The notes under the pieces are model-generated. The model had not been told where the DNA came from and searched no databases. It worked only from the letters and a program-made list of their open reading frames with translations. A stretch of DNA of 11,822 bases. Origin: an uncultured Eubacteriales bacterium. GTDB lineage: Bacteria; Bacillota; Clostridia; Lachnospirales; Lachnospiraceae. Made by a program: the position numbers and the translations under genes. Where the stretch lies: contig UQZF01000077.1 in the NCBI GenBank assembly GCA_900545455.1, forward strand, positions 1 to 11,822. The letters are read 5' to 3'. Numbering within the stretch: the stretch's first letter is position 1; each line of letters opens with the position of its first letter. Below are positions 1 through 8,613 of the stretch, one piece after another.

Positions 1-2
1 TC

Positions 3-461
3 AAGTTCGGCGGAGACTTTGTGACAGATGAGGACATGAAGGAAGCAGCAACGATTGCCCAGGCGACCGAGTTTATCGAGAGCAAGAAGGATGGATATGC
101 CGATTCGATAGCACAGGGCGGAACCAATGTGTCGGGAGGACAGAAGCAGCGTCTCTCGATAGCAAGAGCAATCGCGGTTAAGCCAAAGGTATATGTGTTT
201 GACGACAGCTTCTCGGCACTTGATTTTAAGACGGATGCGGCACTCAGAAAGGCACTTTCGGTAAGAACCAAAGATGCTTCCGTGATTATTGTGGCTCAGA
301 GAATTTCAACTATAATGAATGCTGATCAGATCATTCTTTTGAATGAAGGAAAAGTGGCAGGAATGGGAACTCACAAGGAGCTATTAAAGAACTGCCCTGA
401 ATATCTTGAAATTGCAAAATCCCAGCTTTCCGAGGCGGAGCTTGCAGGAGAGGAGGCGTAA
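3..461 (+). CDS. ABC exporter subunit, C-terminal end of the nucleotide-binding domain (5' end outside the window)
   Basis: Last ~152 residues of an ABC ATPase; the frame is open to the left edge, so the GTG at 21 is an internal valine. The canonical signature VSGGQKQR (around 129-152) is followed by Walker B ending VFDD (around 192-206), where Asp (204-206) replaces the catalytic Glu, and by VAQR (291-302), where Gln (297-299) replaces the switch His. This is the pattern of the degenerate-site half of a heterodimeric exporter of the TM287/288 or BmrCD type (family knowledge). The next gene starts 5 bases after the stop and has the complementary pattern, so the two should form one membrane complex using ATP to export a substrate. 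The substrate cannot be told from sequence; drugs, lipids or peptides are all possible. The membrane domain is not in the window. Confidence 0.93.
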   Translation, partial: KFGGDFVTDEDMKEAATIAQATEFIESKKDGYADSIAQGGTNVSGGQKQRLSIARAIAVKPKVYVFDDSFSALDFKTDAALRKALSVRTKDASVIIVAQRISTIMNADQIILLNEGKVAGMGTHKELLKNCPEYLEIAKSQLSEAELAGEEA

Positions 462-466
462 GACGG

Positions 467-2314
467 ATGAGTGAAAATAGAGAATATTCAAAGAACAGAA
501 ATATGGGAAGGCGTGGTCCGGGCGGACGTGGCGGAATGATGCCTGGCGAAAAGGCAAAGGACTTTAAGGGAACGAGCAGAAAAATACTCGCATATATAGG
601 AAGATATAAGATAGCCATAGTTCTTGTCATGATATGTGCCGTAGCAGGAACGGTATTTAACATTGTCGGACCTAAGGTGCTCTCCAAGGCGACGACGGAG
701 ATTTTTAACGGACTTGTCTCGAAGGTGTCGGGCGGTGCGGGCATTGATTTTCATAAAATAGGAACCATACTTTTGATACTTCTCGCACTCTACTGTGTGA
801 GCGCGCTTTTCTCGTTCATCCAGGGCTTTATAATGAGCGGTATCTCCCAGAAGCTAAGCTTCAGGATGAGAAAGGAAATCTCCGAGAAAATCAACAGAAT
901 GCCTCTCGCGTACTTTGAGTCAAAGACGGTCGGCGAGGTGCTCTCAAGAATAACCAACGATGTCGATACGTTTGGAATGAGCCTTAACCAGAGCATTACA
1001 ACGCTCATAACATCAGTGACAACGCTTATCGGTGTGTTCATAATGATGATGACGATAAGTCCGCTCATGACGCTCATCGCGCTTGTCATTCTTCCGATTT
1101 CGGCGTTTTTAATAAGTGTTGTGGTAAAGCACTCCCAGAAGTACTTTAAAGCACAGCAGGAGTACTTAGGAGAAATCAATGGAACAATCGAGGAATCCTA
1201 CAGCGGTCACACGATTATAAAGGCATTCAACCGTGAAAACAAGGTAAATGAGGACTTTCAGGCGACAAACGCAAAGCTTTACTCGTCGGCGTGGAGATCA
1301 CAGTTCCTCTCGGGACTCATGCAGCCTATAATGACGTTTGTCGGAAACTTAGGCTATGTGGCTGTTGCCGTGTCGGGAAGTATGCTTGCGGTTTCAGGCG
1401 CGATAACGGTCGGAGACATTCAGGCGTTTATACAGTATGTAAAGAGCTTCACACAGCCGATAACACAGATTGCACAGGTTTTCAACATGCTCCAGTCGAT
1501 GGCTGCGGCTGCTGAGAGAATTTTTGAGTTCCTCGATGAGGAAGAGGAGCCTGTGACGGAGAACCCTGTAAGACTTGAGAATATCAGGGGCGAGGTTGAC
1601 TTTGAGCATGTAAAGTTCGGCTACAATCCTGAGAAGCCTGTCATCCATGATTTTAACTGCCATGTTGAGCCGGGAAGCATGGTTGCCATCGTAGGACCTA
1701 CGGGAGCAGGAAAGACGACAATGGTTAAGCTTCTCATGCGCTTCTACGATGTAAACTCGGGCTGCATCAAGGTCGATGGAGAAAATGTAAAGGAGTTCGA
1801 GAGAAGAAATCTGAGAGAGGCATTCGGAATGGTGCTTCAGGATACTTGGCTTTTTAAGGGAACCATAATGGAAAACATTCGTTACGGCAGACTTGATGCC
1901 ACGGATGAGGAGGTTATTGCGGCTGCGAAGGCGGCAAATGCGGACCACTTCATAAGAACGCTTCCGGGAGGCTATGATATGGAGCTCAACGAGGAGGCGA
2001 GCAACGTATCACAGGGACAGAAGCAGCTTCTCACAATCGCGAGAGCCATTCTTGCCGACAACAGGATAATGATTCTTGATGAGGCGACAAGCTCGGTTGA
2101 CACAAGAACGGAGCAGCATATTCAGGATGCTATGGCTACCCTTATGAAGGGCAGAACAAGCTTTGTTATTGCACACAGACTCTCGACAATCAGGGATGCG
2201 GATGTTATTCTTGTTATGAAGGACGGAGACATCATAGAGCAGGGAAATCACAGGGAGCTGCTTGAAAGAAACGGCTTCTATGCTCAGCTTTATAACAGTC
2301 AGTTTGAAGGATAA
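467..2314 (+). CDS. ABC exporter subunit, full transmembrane plus ATPase half-transporter (partner of the upstream gene)
   Basis: A 615-residue half-transporter. A Gly/Arg-rich cytoplasmic N-terminus (about 1-40) precedes an exporter-type membrane domain (about 45-335, several hydrophobic segments) and an ATPase domain (about 370-610). Visible motifs are Walker A GPTGAGKT (410-417), signature VSQGQ (514-518, Gln for the usual Gly), Walker B ILDE with catalytic Glu539, and switch His570. In heterodimeric exporters one ATP site is built from Walker A/B of one subunit and the signature of the other. Here the degenerate Walker B of the upstream gene and this altered signature would meet in the same inactive site, while this subunit's Glu539 and the neighbour's intact signature form the active site. 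The start ATG has AGGAGG at 451-456 inside the end of the upstream gene, implying translational coupling. Likely multidrug or lipid-type export; substrate unknown. Confidence 0.95.
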   Translation: MSENREYSKNRNMGRRGPGGRGGMMPGEKAKDFKGTSRKILAYIGRYKIAIVLVMICAVAGTVFNIVGPKVLSKATTEIFNGLVSKVSGGAGIDFHKIGTILLILLALYCVSALFSFIQGFIMSGISQKLSFRMRKEISEKINRMPLAYFESKTVGEVLSRITNDVDTFGMSLNQSITTLITSVTTLIGVFIMMMTISPLMTLIALVILPISAFLISVVVKHSQKYFKAQQEYLGEINGTIEESYSGHTIIKAFNRENKVNEDFQATNAKLYSSAWRSQFLSGLMQPIMTFVGNLGYVAVAVSGSMLAVSGAITVGDIQAFIQYVKSFTQPITQIAQVFNMLQSMAAAAERIFEFLDEEEEPVTENPVRLENIRGEVDFEHVKFGYNPEKPVIHDFNCHVEPGSMVAIVGPTGAGKTTMVKLLMRFYDVNSGCIKVDGENVKEFERRNLREAFGMVLQDTWLFKGTIMENIRYGRLDATDEEVIAAAKAANADHFIRTLPGGYDMELNEEASNVSQGQKQLLTIARAILADNRIMILDEATSSVDTRTEQHIQDAMATLMKGRTSFVIAHRLSTIRDADVILVMKDGDIIEQGNHRELLERNGFYAQLYNSQFEG

Positions 2315-2345
2315 ATCGTTGATTTAATGGGGATGGAGATGAAGT

Positions 2346-4340
2346 ATGAAGCGTCTGATTAACAACAGAAAAGATTTGTTCACCATACCGAACCTGATGG
2401 GATATTTCAGAATTATACTTATCCCGATATTCATGGCGGTATATATAGGTGCGGACAGCAGAGCGGACTACATTGCCGCGGCGGTGATACTCGGAATATC
2501 GGGACTCACGGACTGCTTTGACGGCAAGATTGCAAGACATTTTAACATGATAACGGAGTGGGGAAAGGTACTTGATCCTGTGGCAGATAAGCTCACGCAG
2601 GCGGCGGTGTTCATAAGCCTGTCATTCCGCTATCCGACCATGCGCTACCTTGTGATTCTGTTCATTGTAAAGGAAATGTTCATGGGAATCATGGGTGCCA
2701 TCATGCTGAAAAAGGGAAGCATGATGGACGGCGCAAGGTGGTACGGAAAGCTGTGCACGGCGGTTCTTTACGGGGCAATGTTTATACTGCTTCTTGTCGT
2801 GGATATGTCGTATTTTGCAGCGGGATTCATAATTGCGGTATGTATCGCGATGAACATTTTCTCATTTGCATGCTATATTGTATATTATGCGAGAGTGCTT
2901 ATGAAAAAGCCTGTCTCAAGCGGAAAGGTTAAAATGTGGAAGCCTGTGGTTATAATTTTGGCGGTTGTATTTGTATTTATTGCGGTAAATGCCGCGGCAG
3001 CGATTATTAGCAGCTCAAAGCAGCCTGAGTACACAGGCGACGGTGAGGTCGCAATGTGGAATACGGGCGATACGGAGAGGGCTGTGATTGTTGAGGACAA
3101 CAAAGAAGCTTTGCTTGCGCGTGTGAGAATGATACAGAATGCGCAGTCTGAGATTGTTCTCTCAACATTTGATTTCATGTCGGATGAGAGCGGAAAGATA
3201 ATGCTCGGGGCTCTCATGGAGGCGGCTGACAGAGGCGTGAAGATAAGCGTTCTCGTGGATGGCTTTGACGGTGTTCTTCACATGAAGTGGAATCCGTATT
3301 TTTACGCGCTGTCATCCAAGGAGAATGTCACGGTAAAGCTATACAATGAGATTTCACCGCTCACGATGTGGAAGGGCATGGCGCGAATGCACGACAAGTA
3401 CATTATCGCAGACAGGCAGATATATATGCTTGGCGGAAGAAATACCTTCAATTATTTCCTCGGCGACTACAGCAGCTACAAAAATTACGACCGCGATGTG
3501 CTCGTGTGGCGTGCCGAGCCTGCGGTGTCGGGAGACAGCGCGTCGGTAAATAATCTTTTGGACTATTATGAGAGGGTGTGGAACGGCGGAGAGTGCAGTC
3601 TGTTTGCAGACAGTGAGCACATTGCCGACTGGTACTGTGTGAGACGTGCGGCTGAGCGCATTGAGGAGGCATACGAAAAGTACTGCTCCGAGCATAATGA
3701 GCTTTCCGAGGAGTATTCCTACGAGGATAACACCTTTTCCGTCGAGAGCATAACACTTCTCTCAAATCCGATAAATGCAGGGGTGAAGGAGCCTGTTGTG
3801 TGGTATAAGCTTATGAGCCTTATAAGCGGTGCCGAGGATTCGGTTAAGCTTCACACACCGTACATAATATGTAATGATATAATGTATGATACTCTCGCGG
3901 CTGCGGCTTCAGGAAAAAATGTTACCGTCATGACGAACTCGGTGGCTAACAACGGCAACAGCTTCGGGGCGGCTGACCTTGAAAAGAACAGGGACAGAAT
4001 GTTAGACACGGGTATCACTCTCCTCGAGTATGAGGGCGGAGTGTCCTACCACGGAAAGAGCATTGTGATTGACGATGACATATCCGTTGTCGGCTCGTTC
4101 AACATGGATATGAGGAGTGCATATCTCGACACGGAGCTCATGCTGGTGATAAAGAGCAAAGAGCTCAATTCACAGCTTAGCGGACTTATGGAAAACTATG
4201 AAGGCTCTGCGAGGATAGCCCTTCCTGACGGTGAGTACGACAATCCGTACAATGTTGTGCCGCAGGAAATCACAGCCAAGAGAAAATTCAGAAAAAATGT
4301 GATAAAGACCTTGTTCTACTGGGCAAGATTTTTATTCTGA
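2346..4340 (+). CDS. Fused CDP-alcohol phosphatidyltransferase (PgsA-like) and phospholipase D/cardiolipin-synthase-like protein
   Basis: A 664-residue two-enzyme fusion. The N-terminal ~185 residues are a multi-pass CDP-alcohol phosphatidyltransferase domain with the complete family motif: D56xxD59G60xxA63R64, G73xxxD77xxxD81. In phosphatidylglycerophosphate synthase this domain moves a phosphatidyl group from CDP-diacylglycerol to glycerol-3-phosphate. An extra hydrophobic segment (about 196-220) leads to a PLD-superfamily domain with both HKD motifs intact: H349xK351x4D356 followed by GGRN, and H569xK571x4D576 followed by GSFNMDMRS. That arrangement matches bacterial cardiolipin synthases, which join two phosphatidylglycerols. 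One chain may therefore carry the first and last steps of cardiolipin synthesis, without the phosphatase needed between them; the true substrates are inferred. The ATG has GGAG at 2335-2338. It lies 31 bases after the ABC gene and probably shares its transcript. Confidence 0.9.
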   Translation: MKRLINNRKDLFTIPNLMGYFRIILIPIFMAVYIGADSRADYIAAAVILGISGLTDCFDGKIARHFNMITEWGKVLDPVADKLTQAAVFISLSFRYPTMRYLVILFIVKEMFMGIMGAIMLKKGSMMDGARWYGKLCTAVLYGAMFILLLVVDMSYFAAGFIIAVCIAMNIFSFACYIVYYARVLMKKPVSSGKVKMWKPVVIILAVVFVFIAVNAAAAIISSSKQPEYTGDGEVAMWNTGDTERAVIVEDNKEALLARVRMIQNAQSEIVLSTFDFMSDESGKIMLGALMEAADRGVKISVLVDGFDGVLHMKWNPYFYALSSKENVTVKLYNEISPLTMWKGMARMHDKYIIADRQIYMLGGRNTFNYFLGDYSSYKNYDRDVLVWRAEPAVSGDSASVNNLLDYYERVWNGGECSLFADSEHIADWYCVRRAAERIEEAYEKYCSEHNELSEEYSYEDNTFSVESITLLSNPINAGVKEPVVWYKLMSLISGAEDSVKLHTPYIICNDIMYDTLAAAASGKNVTVMTNSVANNGNSFGAADLEKNRDRMLDTGITLLEYEGGVSYHGKSIVIDDDISVVGSFNMDMRSAYLDTELMLVIKSKELNSQLSGLMENYEGSARIALPDGEYDNPYNVVPQEITAKRKFRKNVIKTLFYWARFLF

Positions 4341-4344
4341 TAAG

Positions 4345-4384
4345 AAACGCACACACGGGGTGAAAGCCTTTGGTGTGCGTTTTT
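4345..4384 (+). terminator. Rho-independent terminator after the ABC/phospholipid genes
   Basis: A perfect 10-bp stem, AAACGCACAC (4345-4354) with GTGTGCGTTT (4373-4382), 18-base loop, ending in a run of T (4380-4384). It starts 5 bases after the stop of the fusion gene and separates that transcript from the beta-galactosidase gene. Confidence 0.88.
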
Positions 4385-4409
4385 GTGTATGTTTTCTTAA
4401 TATAAAACA

Positions 4410-4438
4410 TTGAGAGTTCTAAGAAAATTTGGTATGAT
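4410..4438 (+). promoter_or_regulatory. Sigma-A-type promoter of the beta-galactosidase gene
   Basis: TTGAGA (4410-4415), a 17-base spacer, and TATGAT (4433-4438): five of six consensus bases in each box. The predicted start near 4445 leaves a leader of about 69 bases before the ATG at 4514. I see no clear operator palindrome or catabolite-responsive element in the leader, and no regulator gene is adjacent. Confidence 0.72.
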
Positions 4439-4513
4439 AATACGGCAGTTACAATGTAGAAATAATATATTTTGTACGAGCACTATTCATAAGCAAAATG
4501 AAGAGAGGTTTTT

Positions 4514-7500
4514 ATGGAGAGAATTATAAATGCAGACGAGAGCTGGATTATGAATCCTGAGGTTTTCAGGGTGAACAGGGAGGACGCCCACTCAGACCAC
4601 GCTTTTTACGAGGAGAAGGTCACGGAGTACGGGCTTGATATGCCGCTTAGACAGAGCCTTAACGGGACATGGAAGTTCTCCTACGCGGATGTGCCTGAGA
4701 AGAGAGTTAAGGAATTTTATAAGGAGGGCTTTGATGTAAGCTCCTTTGCGGACATCAAGGTTCCGGGACATATCGAGCTTGCGGGATATGACAAATGCCA
4801 ATACATCAACACGATGTATCCTTGGGAGGGACATGAGGACCTGCGTCCGCCGTTTGCACCCGTAAAGCATAACCCGGTGGCTTCCTACGTCACTTTTTTT
4901 GACGTGGACGAGGCACTTATCGGAAAAAAGACATACATATCCTTTCAGGGCGTTGAAAAGGCATTCTATGTGTGGATAAACGGACAGTTCGTGGGATACG
5001 CGGAGGACAGCTTCACACCGTCCGAGTGGGACATAACACCTTTTATCAGGGAGAAGGGAAATAAGCTCGCCGTCGAGGTGTACAAGCACAGCTCGGCAAG
5101 CTGGCTTGAGGATCAGGACTTTTTCAGATTCTCGGGAATATTCCGCGACGTGTACATTTACGCGGTTCCTGATACGCATGTGAGGGACATTTTTGTCAAA
5201 GCGGGCTTAAAGGACGATTATGCGACGGGAATGCTTGAAGGCGAGCTTGAAATTGTCGGAAATGTCGGCGGAACCGTCGGCTATGAGCTTGTCGATAAGA
5301 CGGGAAAGAGCGTTCTCATGAGAATGGGACTTGCGATAAAGGAGCACATGAGGTTCACGGCAGAGGTGCCTGAGGTGCTTACATGGAGCGCGGAGGTGCC
5401 GAATCTCTACCTTCTCAACATCTCGATATATAATGAGGAGGGCGAGCTTGTCGAGTACATTCCGCAGCGCATCGGCTTCAGACGCTTTGAAATGAAGAAC
5501 GGCGTCATGTGCATCAACGGAAAGAGAATAGTTTTCAAGGGAGTTAACCGCCATGAGTTTTCCTGCGTGAACGGAAGAACACTCAAAAAGGAGGAGCTCC
5601 TCGAGGACATCAGAATTATAAAGAGCCTCAACATAAATGCGGTGAGAACCTGCCATTATCCGAATCAGAGTTACTGGTACGAGCTCTGCGACGAGTTCGG
5701 AATATACCTTATAGACGAGGCAAACCTTGAGACGCACGGAACGTGGTGCATCGACACGGGAAATGAAAAGCCGTACATCACACCGGGAAGTGAGCCGATG
5801 TGGAAGGGCGCGGTGCTCGACAGAGCCGTGTCCATGCTTGAGAGGGATAAAAACCATCCGAGCGTGCTTATCTGGTCATGCGGAAACGAGTCGCACGCGG
5901 GTGAGGACATTCTCGCGATGAGCAGATTTTTCCATGAGAGAAACCCTGAGAGGCTCGTACATTACGAGAGCTGTGTGCACGACAGAAATTATTCCGACAT
6001 AACCGACATGGAGAGCAGGATGTATGCGAAGCCTGCCGAGATAAAGGAGTACCTTGACGGCAAGCCGAAGAAGCCGTACATAAGCTGTGAGTACATGCAC
6101 GCCATGGGAAATTCCTGCGGAGGTATGGAAAAGTACACGAAGCTTGCATACGAGTATGAGCAGTATCAGGGCGGATTTATATGGGATTTTGCGGATCAGG
6201 CGATACTTACGAGGGACGGAAAGCTCATTGACGAGGACGTTATCGGAAGATACGGAAACGTCAGAACTTACGAGAAGCTTCCTAACATAAAGCCGGGAAG
6301 TCTTGAGTTCAAGGTCGGAGGAGATTTCAAGGAGAGAACGTGCGATTATTATTTCTGCGGAAACGGAATCGTATTTGCCGACAGAAAGCTCTCGCCTAAG
6401 GCACAGGAGGTAAAGTACCTCTACCAGAATATCAGGCTTTACCTGACGAATAACGGTGTACTTATAGTAAATGAATCGCTTTTTGAGTCGACTTATGATT
6501 ACATGTTCGAGGTTCGTCTTTTGAAGGACGGAAAGGCTGTATGGGCAGGAACATTTGCGAGGGATGTGAAGGCGGGCGAGGAGGAGTTCGTTCCGGTCAC
6601 ATTCCCTTCGATGGATGCCGACGGCGAGTATGTTATGGAGTGCCGCGCCGTGCTTATGGGCTACAGACCTTGGGCGAATGTGGGACATATCGCAGCGTGG
6701 GGACAGAGTGAGCCGATTGTGGTGAAAAAAGAGGCTCAGAGTGCTGATGAGGTACAGGAAGGTGAAGCTAAGTGCTTTGACGACGTGGTTATGGGAGCGA
6801 CCTGCATAGGCGTGAAGGCGGGAAACACACACGCCATATTCTCGCGCCAGGAGGGAGGTTTTATATCGCTTCGATGCAAGGGACTTGAGATGATCGAGAA
6901 GGTGCCGGGACTTGAGTTTTTCCGCGCTGCAACCGACAACGACAAGGGCAACCGTTTTCCGGTCACAAGTGCGGTATGGCAGGGAATAAGCCAGATGCAG
7001 AGAAGTGACAAGGTGAAGGTTGAGTACGAGCTGCGGGACGGAAGAGTGCTTGACGGTACGGTGACGCCTGATGAGTTCATCCTTGATAAGTCGGATGAGC
7101 TCTACGGAACAGGTCTTAAAGGCGCGGAATACGCAAAGGACATCGCGGCGGTGAAGATAAGCTGTCATTATACCTTCTACACCAATCCGCAGTCGGAGGG
7201 TGAGATTGTGTACCGTATGCTTCCGGACGGAAGTATTGAGTGCAGGGGACATTTTGACGGCAAGGAGGGACTTCCTGAGCCTGCCGTATTCGGAATCAAC
7301 CTCACAATGGACAAGATGTTTGACAGGATGGAGTTCTACGGAAGAGGCCCTGAGGAGAACTACAATGACCGCTGTGCGGGCGCAAAGCTCGGCATATATA
7401 AGGGAAGCGTTGTCGACAACGTGACACCTTATCTTAATCCGCAGGAGTGCGGCAACCGCCACGATGTGCGGTATGTGAAGGTGGTTGACGAGTTCGGGCA

Positions 7501-7744
7501 CGGACTTCGGATAGATGCCTGCGGGACACCTTTTGACATGACAGTGTTTCCTTGCACGCAGCAGGAGCTTCAGAGTGCGTACAAGATTAACGATATTCCG
7601 GACACGCGCTACACCCATGTGAGAATACTTGGTGCGGCGAGAGGCGTAGGCGGTGATGACAGTTGGGGGGCACCTGTGTACCCGGAATACTGCGTGAGCG
7701 CCGAAAAGGAGCTTGATGTGGCGTTCGTTATAAGGGGATTATAA
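4514..7744 (+). CDS. lacZ: Beta-galactosidase, glycoside hydrolase family 2 (LacZ type)
   Basis: Hydrolyses lactose and other beta-galactosides in the cytoplasm; there is no signal peptide. At 1076 residues it is slightly longer than E. coli LacZ (1023) and has the same five-domain order: sugar-binding jelly roll (about 45-215, containing WLEDQDFFRFSGIFRD), Ig-like domain, TIM barrel (about 325-620), second Ig-like domain, and the large C-terminal 'small chain' domain (about 750-1070, with ATDNDKGN). The acid/base is Glu459 in CGNES and the nucleophile is Glu526 in CEYMHAMGNS. Glu406 and His408 in ANLETHG match the magnesium ligands of E. coli LacZ. The ATG at 4514 follows GAGAGG (4503-4508). 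A promoter upstream and a terminator before that make it a single-gene unit; no permease or lac repressor is beside it, so uptake must be encoded elsewhere. Confidence 0.97.
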   Translation: MERIINADESWIMNPEVFRVNREDAHSDHAFYEEKVTEYGLDMPLRQSLNGTWKFSYADVPEKRVKEFYKEGFDVSSFADIKVPGHIELAGYDKCQYINTMYPWEGHEDLRPPFAPVKHNPVASYVTFFDVDEALIGKKTYISFQGVEKAFYVWINGQFVGYAEDSFTPSEWDITPFIREKGNKLAVEVYKHSSASWLEDQDFFRFSGIFRDVYIYAVPDTHVRDIFVKAGLKDDYATGMLEGELEIVGNVGGTVGYELVDKTGKSVLMRMGLAIKEHMRFTAEVPEVLTWSAEVPNLYLLNISIYNEEGELVEYIPQRIGFRRFEMKNGVMCINGKRIVFKGVNRHEFSCVNGRTLKKEELLEDIRIIKSLNINAVRTCHYPNQSYWYELCDEFGIYLIDEANLETHGTWCIDTGNEKPYITPGSEPMWKGAVLDRAVSMLERDKNHPSVLIWSCGNESHAGEDILAMSRFFHERNPERLVHYESCVHDRNYSDITDMESRMYAKPAEIKEYLDGKPKKPYISCEYMHAMGNSCGGMEKYTKLAYEYEQYQGGFIWDFADQAILTRDGKLIDEDVIGRYGNVRTYEKLPNIKPGSLEFKVGGDFKERTCDYYFCGNGIVFADRKLSPKAQEVKYLYQNIRLYLTNNGVLIVNESLFESTYDYMFEVRLLKDGKAVWAGTFARDVKAGEEEFVPVTFPSMDADGEYVMECRAVLMGYRPWANVGHIAAWGQSEPIVVKKEAQSADEVQEGEAKCFDDVVMGATCIGVKAGNTHAIFSRQEGGFISLRCKGLEMIEKVPGLEFFRAATDNDKGNRFPVTSAVWQGISQMQRSDKVKVEYELRDGRVLDGTVTPDEFILDKSDELYGTGLKGAEYAKDIAAVKISCHYTFYTNPQSEGEIVYRMLPDGSIECRGHFDGKEGLPEPAVFGINLTMDKMFDRMEFYGRGPEENYNDRCAGAKLGIYKGSVVDNVTPYLNPQECGNRHDVRYVKVVDEFGHGLRIDACGTPFDMTVFPCTQQELQSAYKINDIPDTRYTHVRILGAARGVGGDDSWGAPVYPEYCVSAEKELDVAFVIRGL

Positions 7745-7773
7745 TTGAATTGTTAAATTTACAACAATATTTT
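7745..7773 (+). promoter_or_regulatory. Possible promoter with a Rex-like operator upstream of the scaffold/GGGtGRT pair
   Basis: The 18-mer TTGTTAAATTTACAACAA at 7750-7767 matches the clostridial Rex operator pattern (TTGTTAA, 4 bases, TTAACAA) fully in the left half and at five of seven bases in the right. It fills the 17-base spacer of a weak promoter-like pair, TTGAAT (7745-7750) and TATTTT (7768-7773). Rex represses genes according to the NADH/NAD ratio in anaerobes, so redox control is a reasonable inference. A competing promoter is TTGTCA (7772-7777) with TGAAAT (7795-7800), 17 bases apart. The rest of the 160-base gap holds no other signal I can support except the ribosome binding site at 7891-7897. 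Confidence 0.35.
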
Positions 7774-7904
7774 GTCAAGACTGAACTTTACTCTTGAAAT
7801 TTATGTCGAAATATGAGAAAATACAAGTAATTGCGGAGAGTGGTGCCAGACACGCCACACAGACAGCTTCGCAAATGGAATCTGATTCTGAAAGGAGTTT
7901 TACA

Positions 7905-8597
7905 ATGATTTATTCACATGAAGTAGAAAAGATGTGTACAGTCGCTCAGGGCGTACATCATGGCGCAGCGCCGGTTCCTACAGAAGGAAAATGGGTAAGA
8001 AATAAGCAGGTTACAGATATTTCCGGTCTTACACACGGTGTAGGCTGGTGTGCACCACAGCAGGGTGCCTGCAAGCTCACACTTAATGTTAAGGAGGGCA
8101 TTATTCAGGAGGCACTTGTTGAGACTATCGGATGTTCAGGTATGACACACTCCGCAGCTATGGCAGCAGAGATTTTACCTGGTCTTACGGTTTTAGAGGC
8201 TATGAATACAGACCTCGTATGTGACGCTATCAACACAGCTATGAGAGAGCTCGCATTACAGATTATCTACGGAAGAACACAGAGTGCATTCTCTGAGGAA
8301 GGTCTTCCTGTCGGAGCAGGTCTTGAGGATCTTGGTAAGGGACTTCGTTCACAGGTTGGTACAATGTACGGTACTCTCAAGAAGGGACCACGTTACCTTG
8401 AGATGGCAGAGGGCTATGTAACAGGAATCGCTCTTGACGACGAGGGACAGATTATCGGTTACCAGTTCGTAAGCCTTGGCAAGATGACAGACTTCATCAA
8501 GAAGGGTGACGATGCTAATACAGCTTGGGAGAAGGCTAAGGGCCAGTACGGCAGAGTTGCAGATGCAGCTAAGATCATCGATCCAAGAGTAGAATAA
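7905..8597 (+). CDS. NifU/IscU-like iron-sulfur cluster assembly scaffold protein (partner of the GGGtGRT protein)
   Basis: A 230-residue cytoplasmic protein related to the IscU/NifU N-terminal scaffold fold. GWCAPQQGAC (Cys49, Cys56) lies where IscU has its first cluster cysteine, and IGCSGMTHSA (Cys77) resembles the IscU GCGSAIAS segment. I see no match to the third IscU cysteine (the HCS segment), although Cys11 and Cys106 are extra candidates. Cluster binding is therefore plausible but not canonical. The start is the ATG at 7905 with AAAGGAG at 7891-7897. A TTG at 7794 and an ATG at 7803 are in frame, but they add residues lacking family character and no good ribosome binding site. The GGGtGRT gene follows after 16 bases, and the two families are commonly adjacent in Firmicutes (from memory). 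No cysteine desulfurase is nearby, so its role may not be general Fe-S assembly. Confidence 0.85.
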   Translation: MIYSHEVEKMCTVAQGVHHGAAPVPTEGKWVRNKQVTDISGLTHGVGWCAPQQGACKLTLNVKEGIIQEALVETIGCSGMTHSAAMAAEILPGLTVLEAMNTDLVCDAINTAMRELALQIIYGRTQSAFSEEGLPVGAGLEDLGKGLRSQVGTMYGTLKKGPRYLEMAEGYVTGIALDDEGQIIGYQFVSLGKMTDFIKKGDDANTAWEKAKGQYGRVADAAKIIDPRVE

Positions 8598-8613
8598 TCA
8601 GGAGGACAGTATA

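Noticed and set aside
5876..7618. Long leftward open frame of 580 codons opposite the beta-galactosidase
   Set aside because: It lies fully antisense to a gene with complete LacZ motifs, has no recognisable domain and no ribosome binding site; a shadow frame of a biased-codon gene.
7750..7773. Terminator after the beta-galactosidase gene
   Set aside because: The TTGTT/AACAA stem has only 5 AT-rich pairs, so it is too weak for an intrinsic terminator; an operator reading is more likely.
7794..7904. N-terminal extension of the scaffold protein from TTG 7794 or ATG 7803
   Set aside because: In frame without stops, but AAAGGAG at 7891-7897 is ideally placed for ATG 7905 and the extra 37 residues have no family character.
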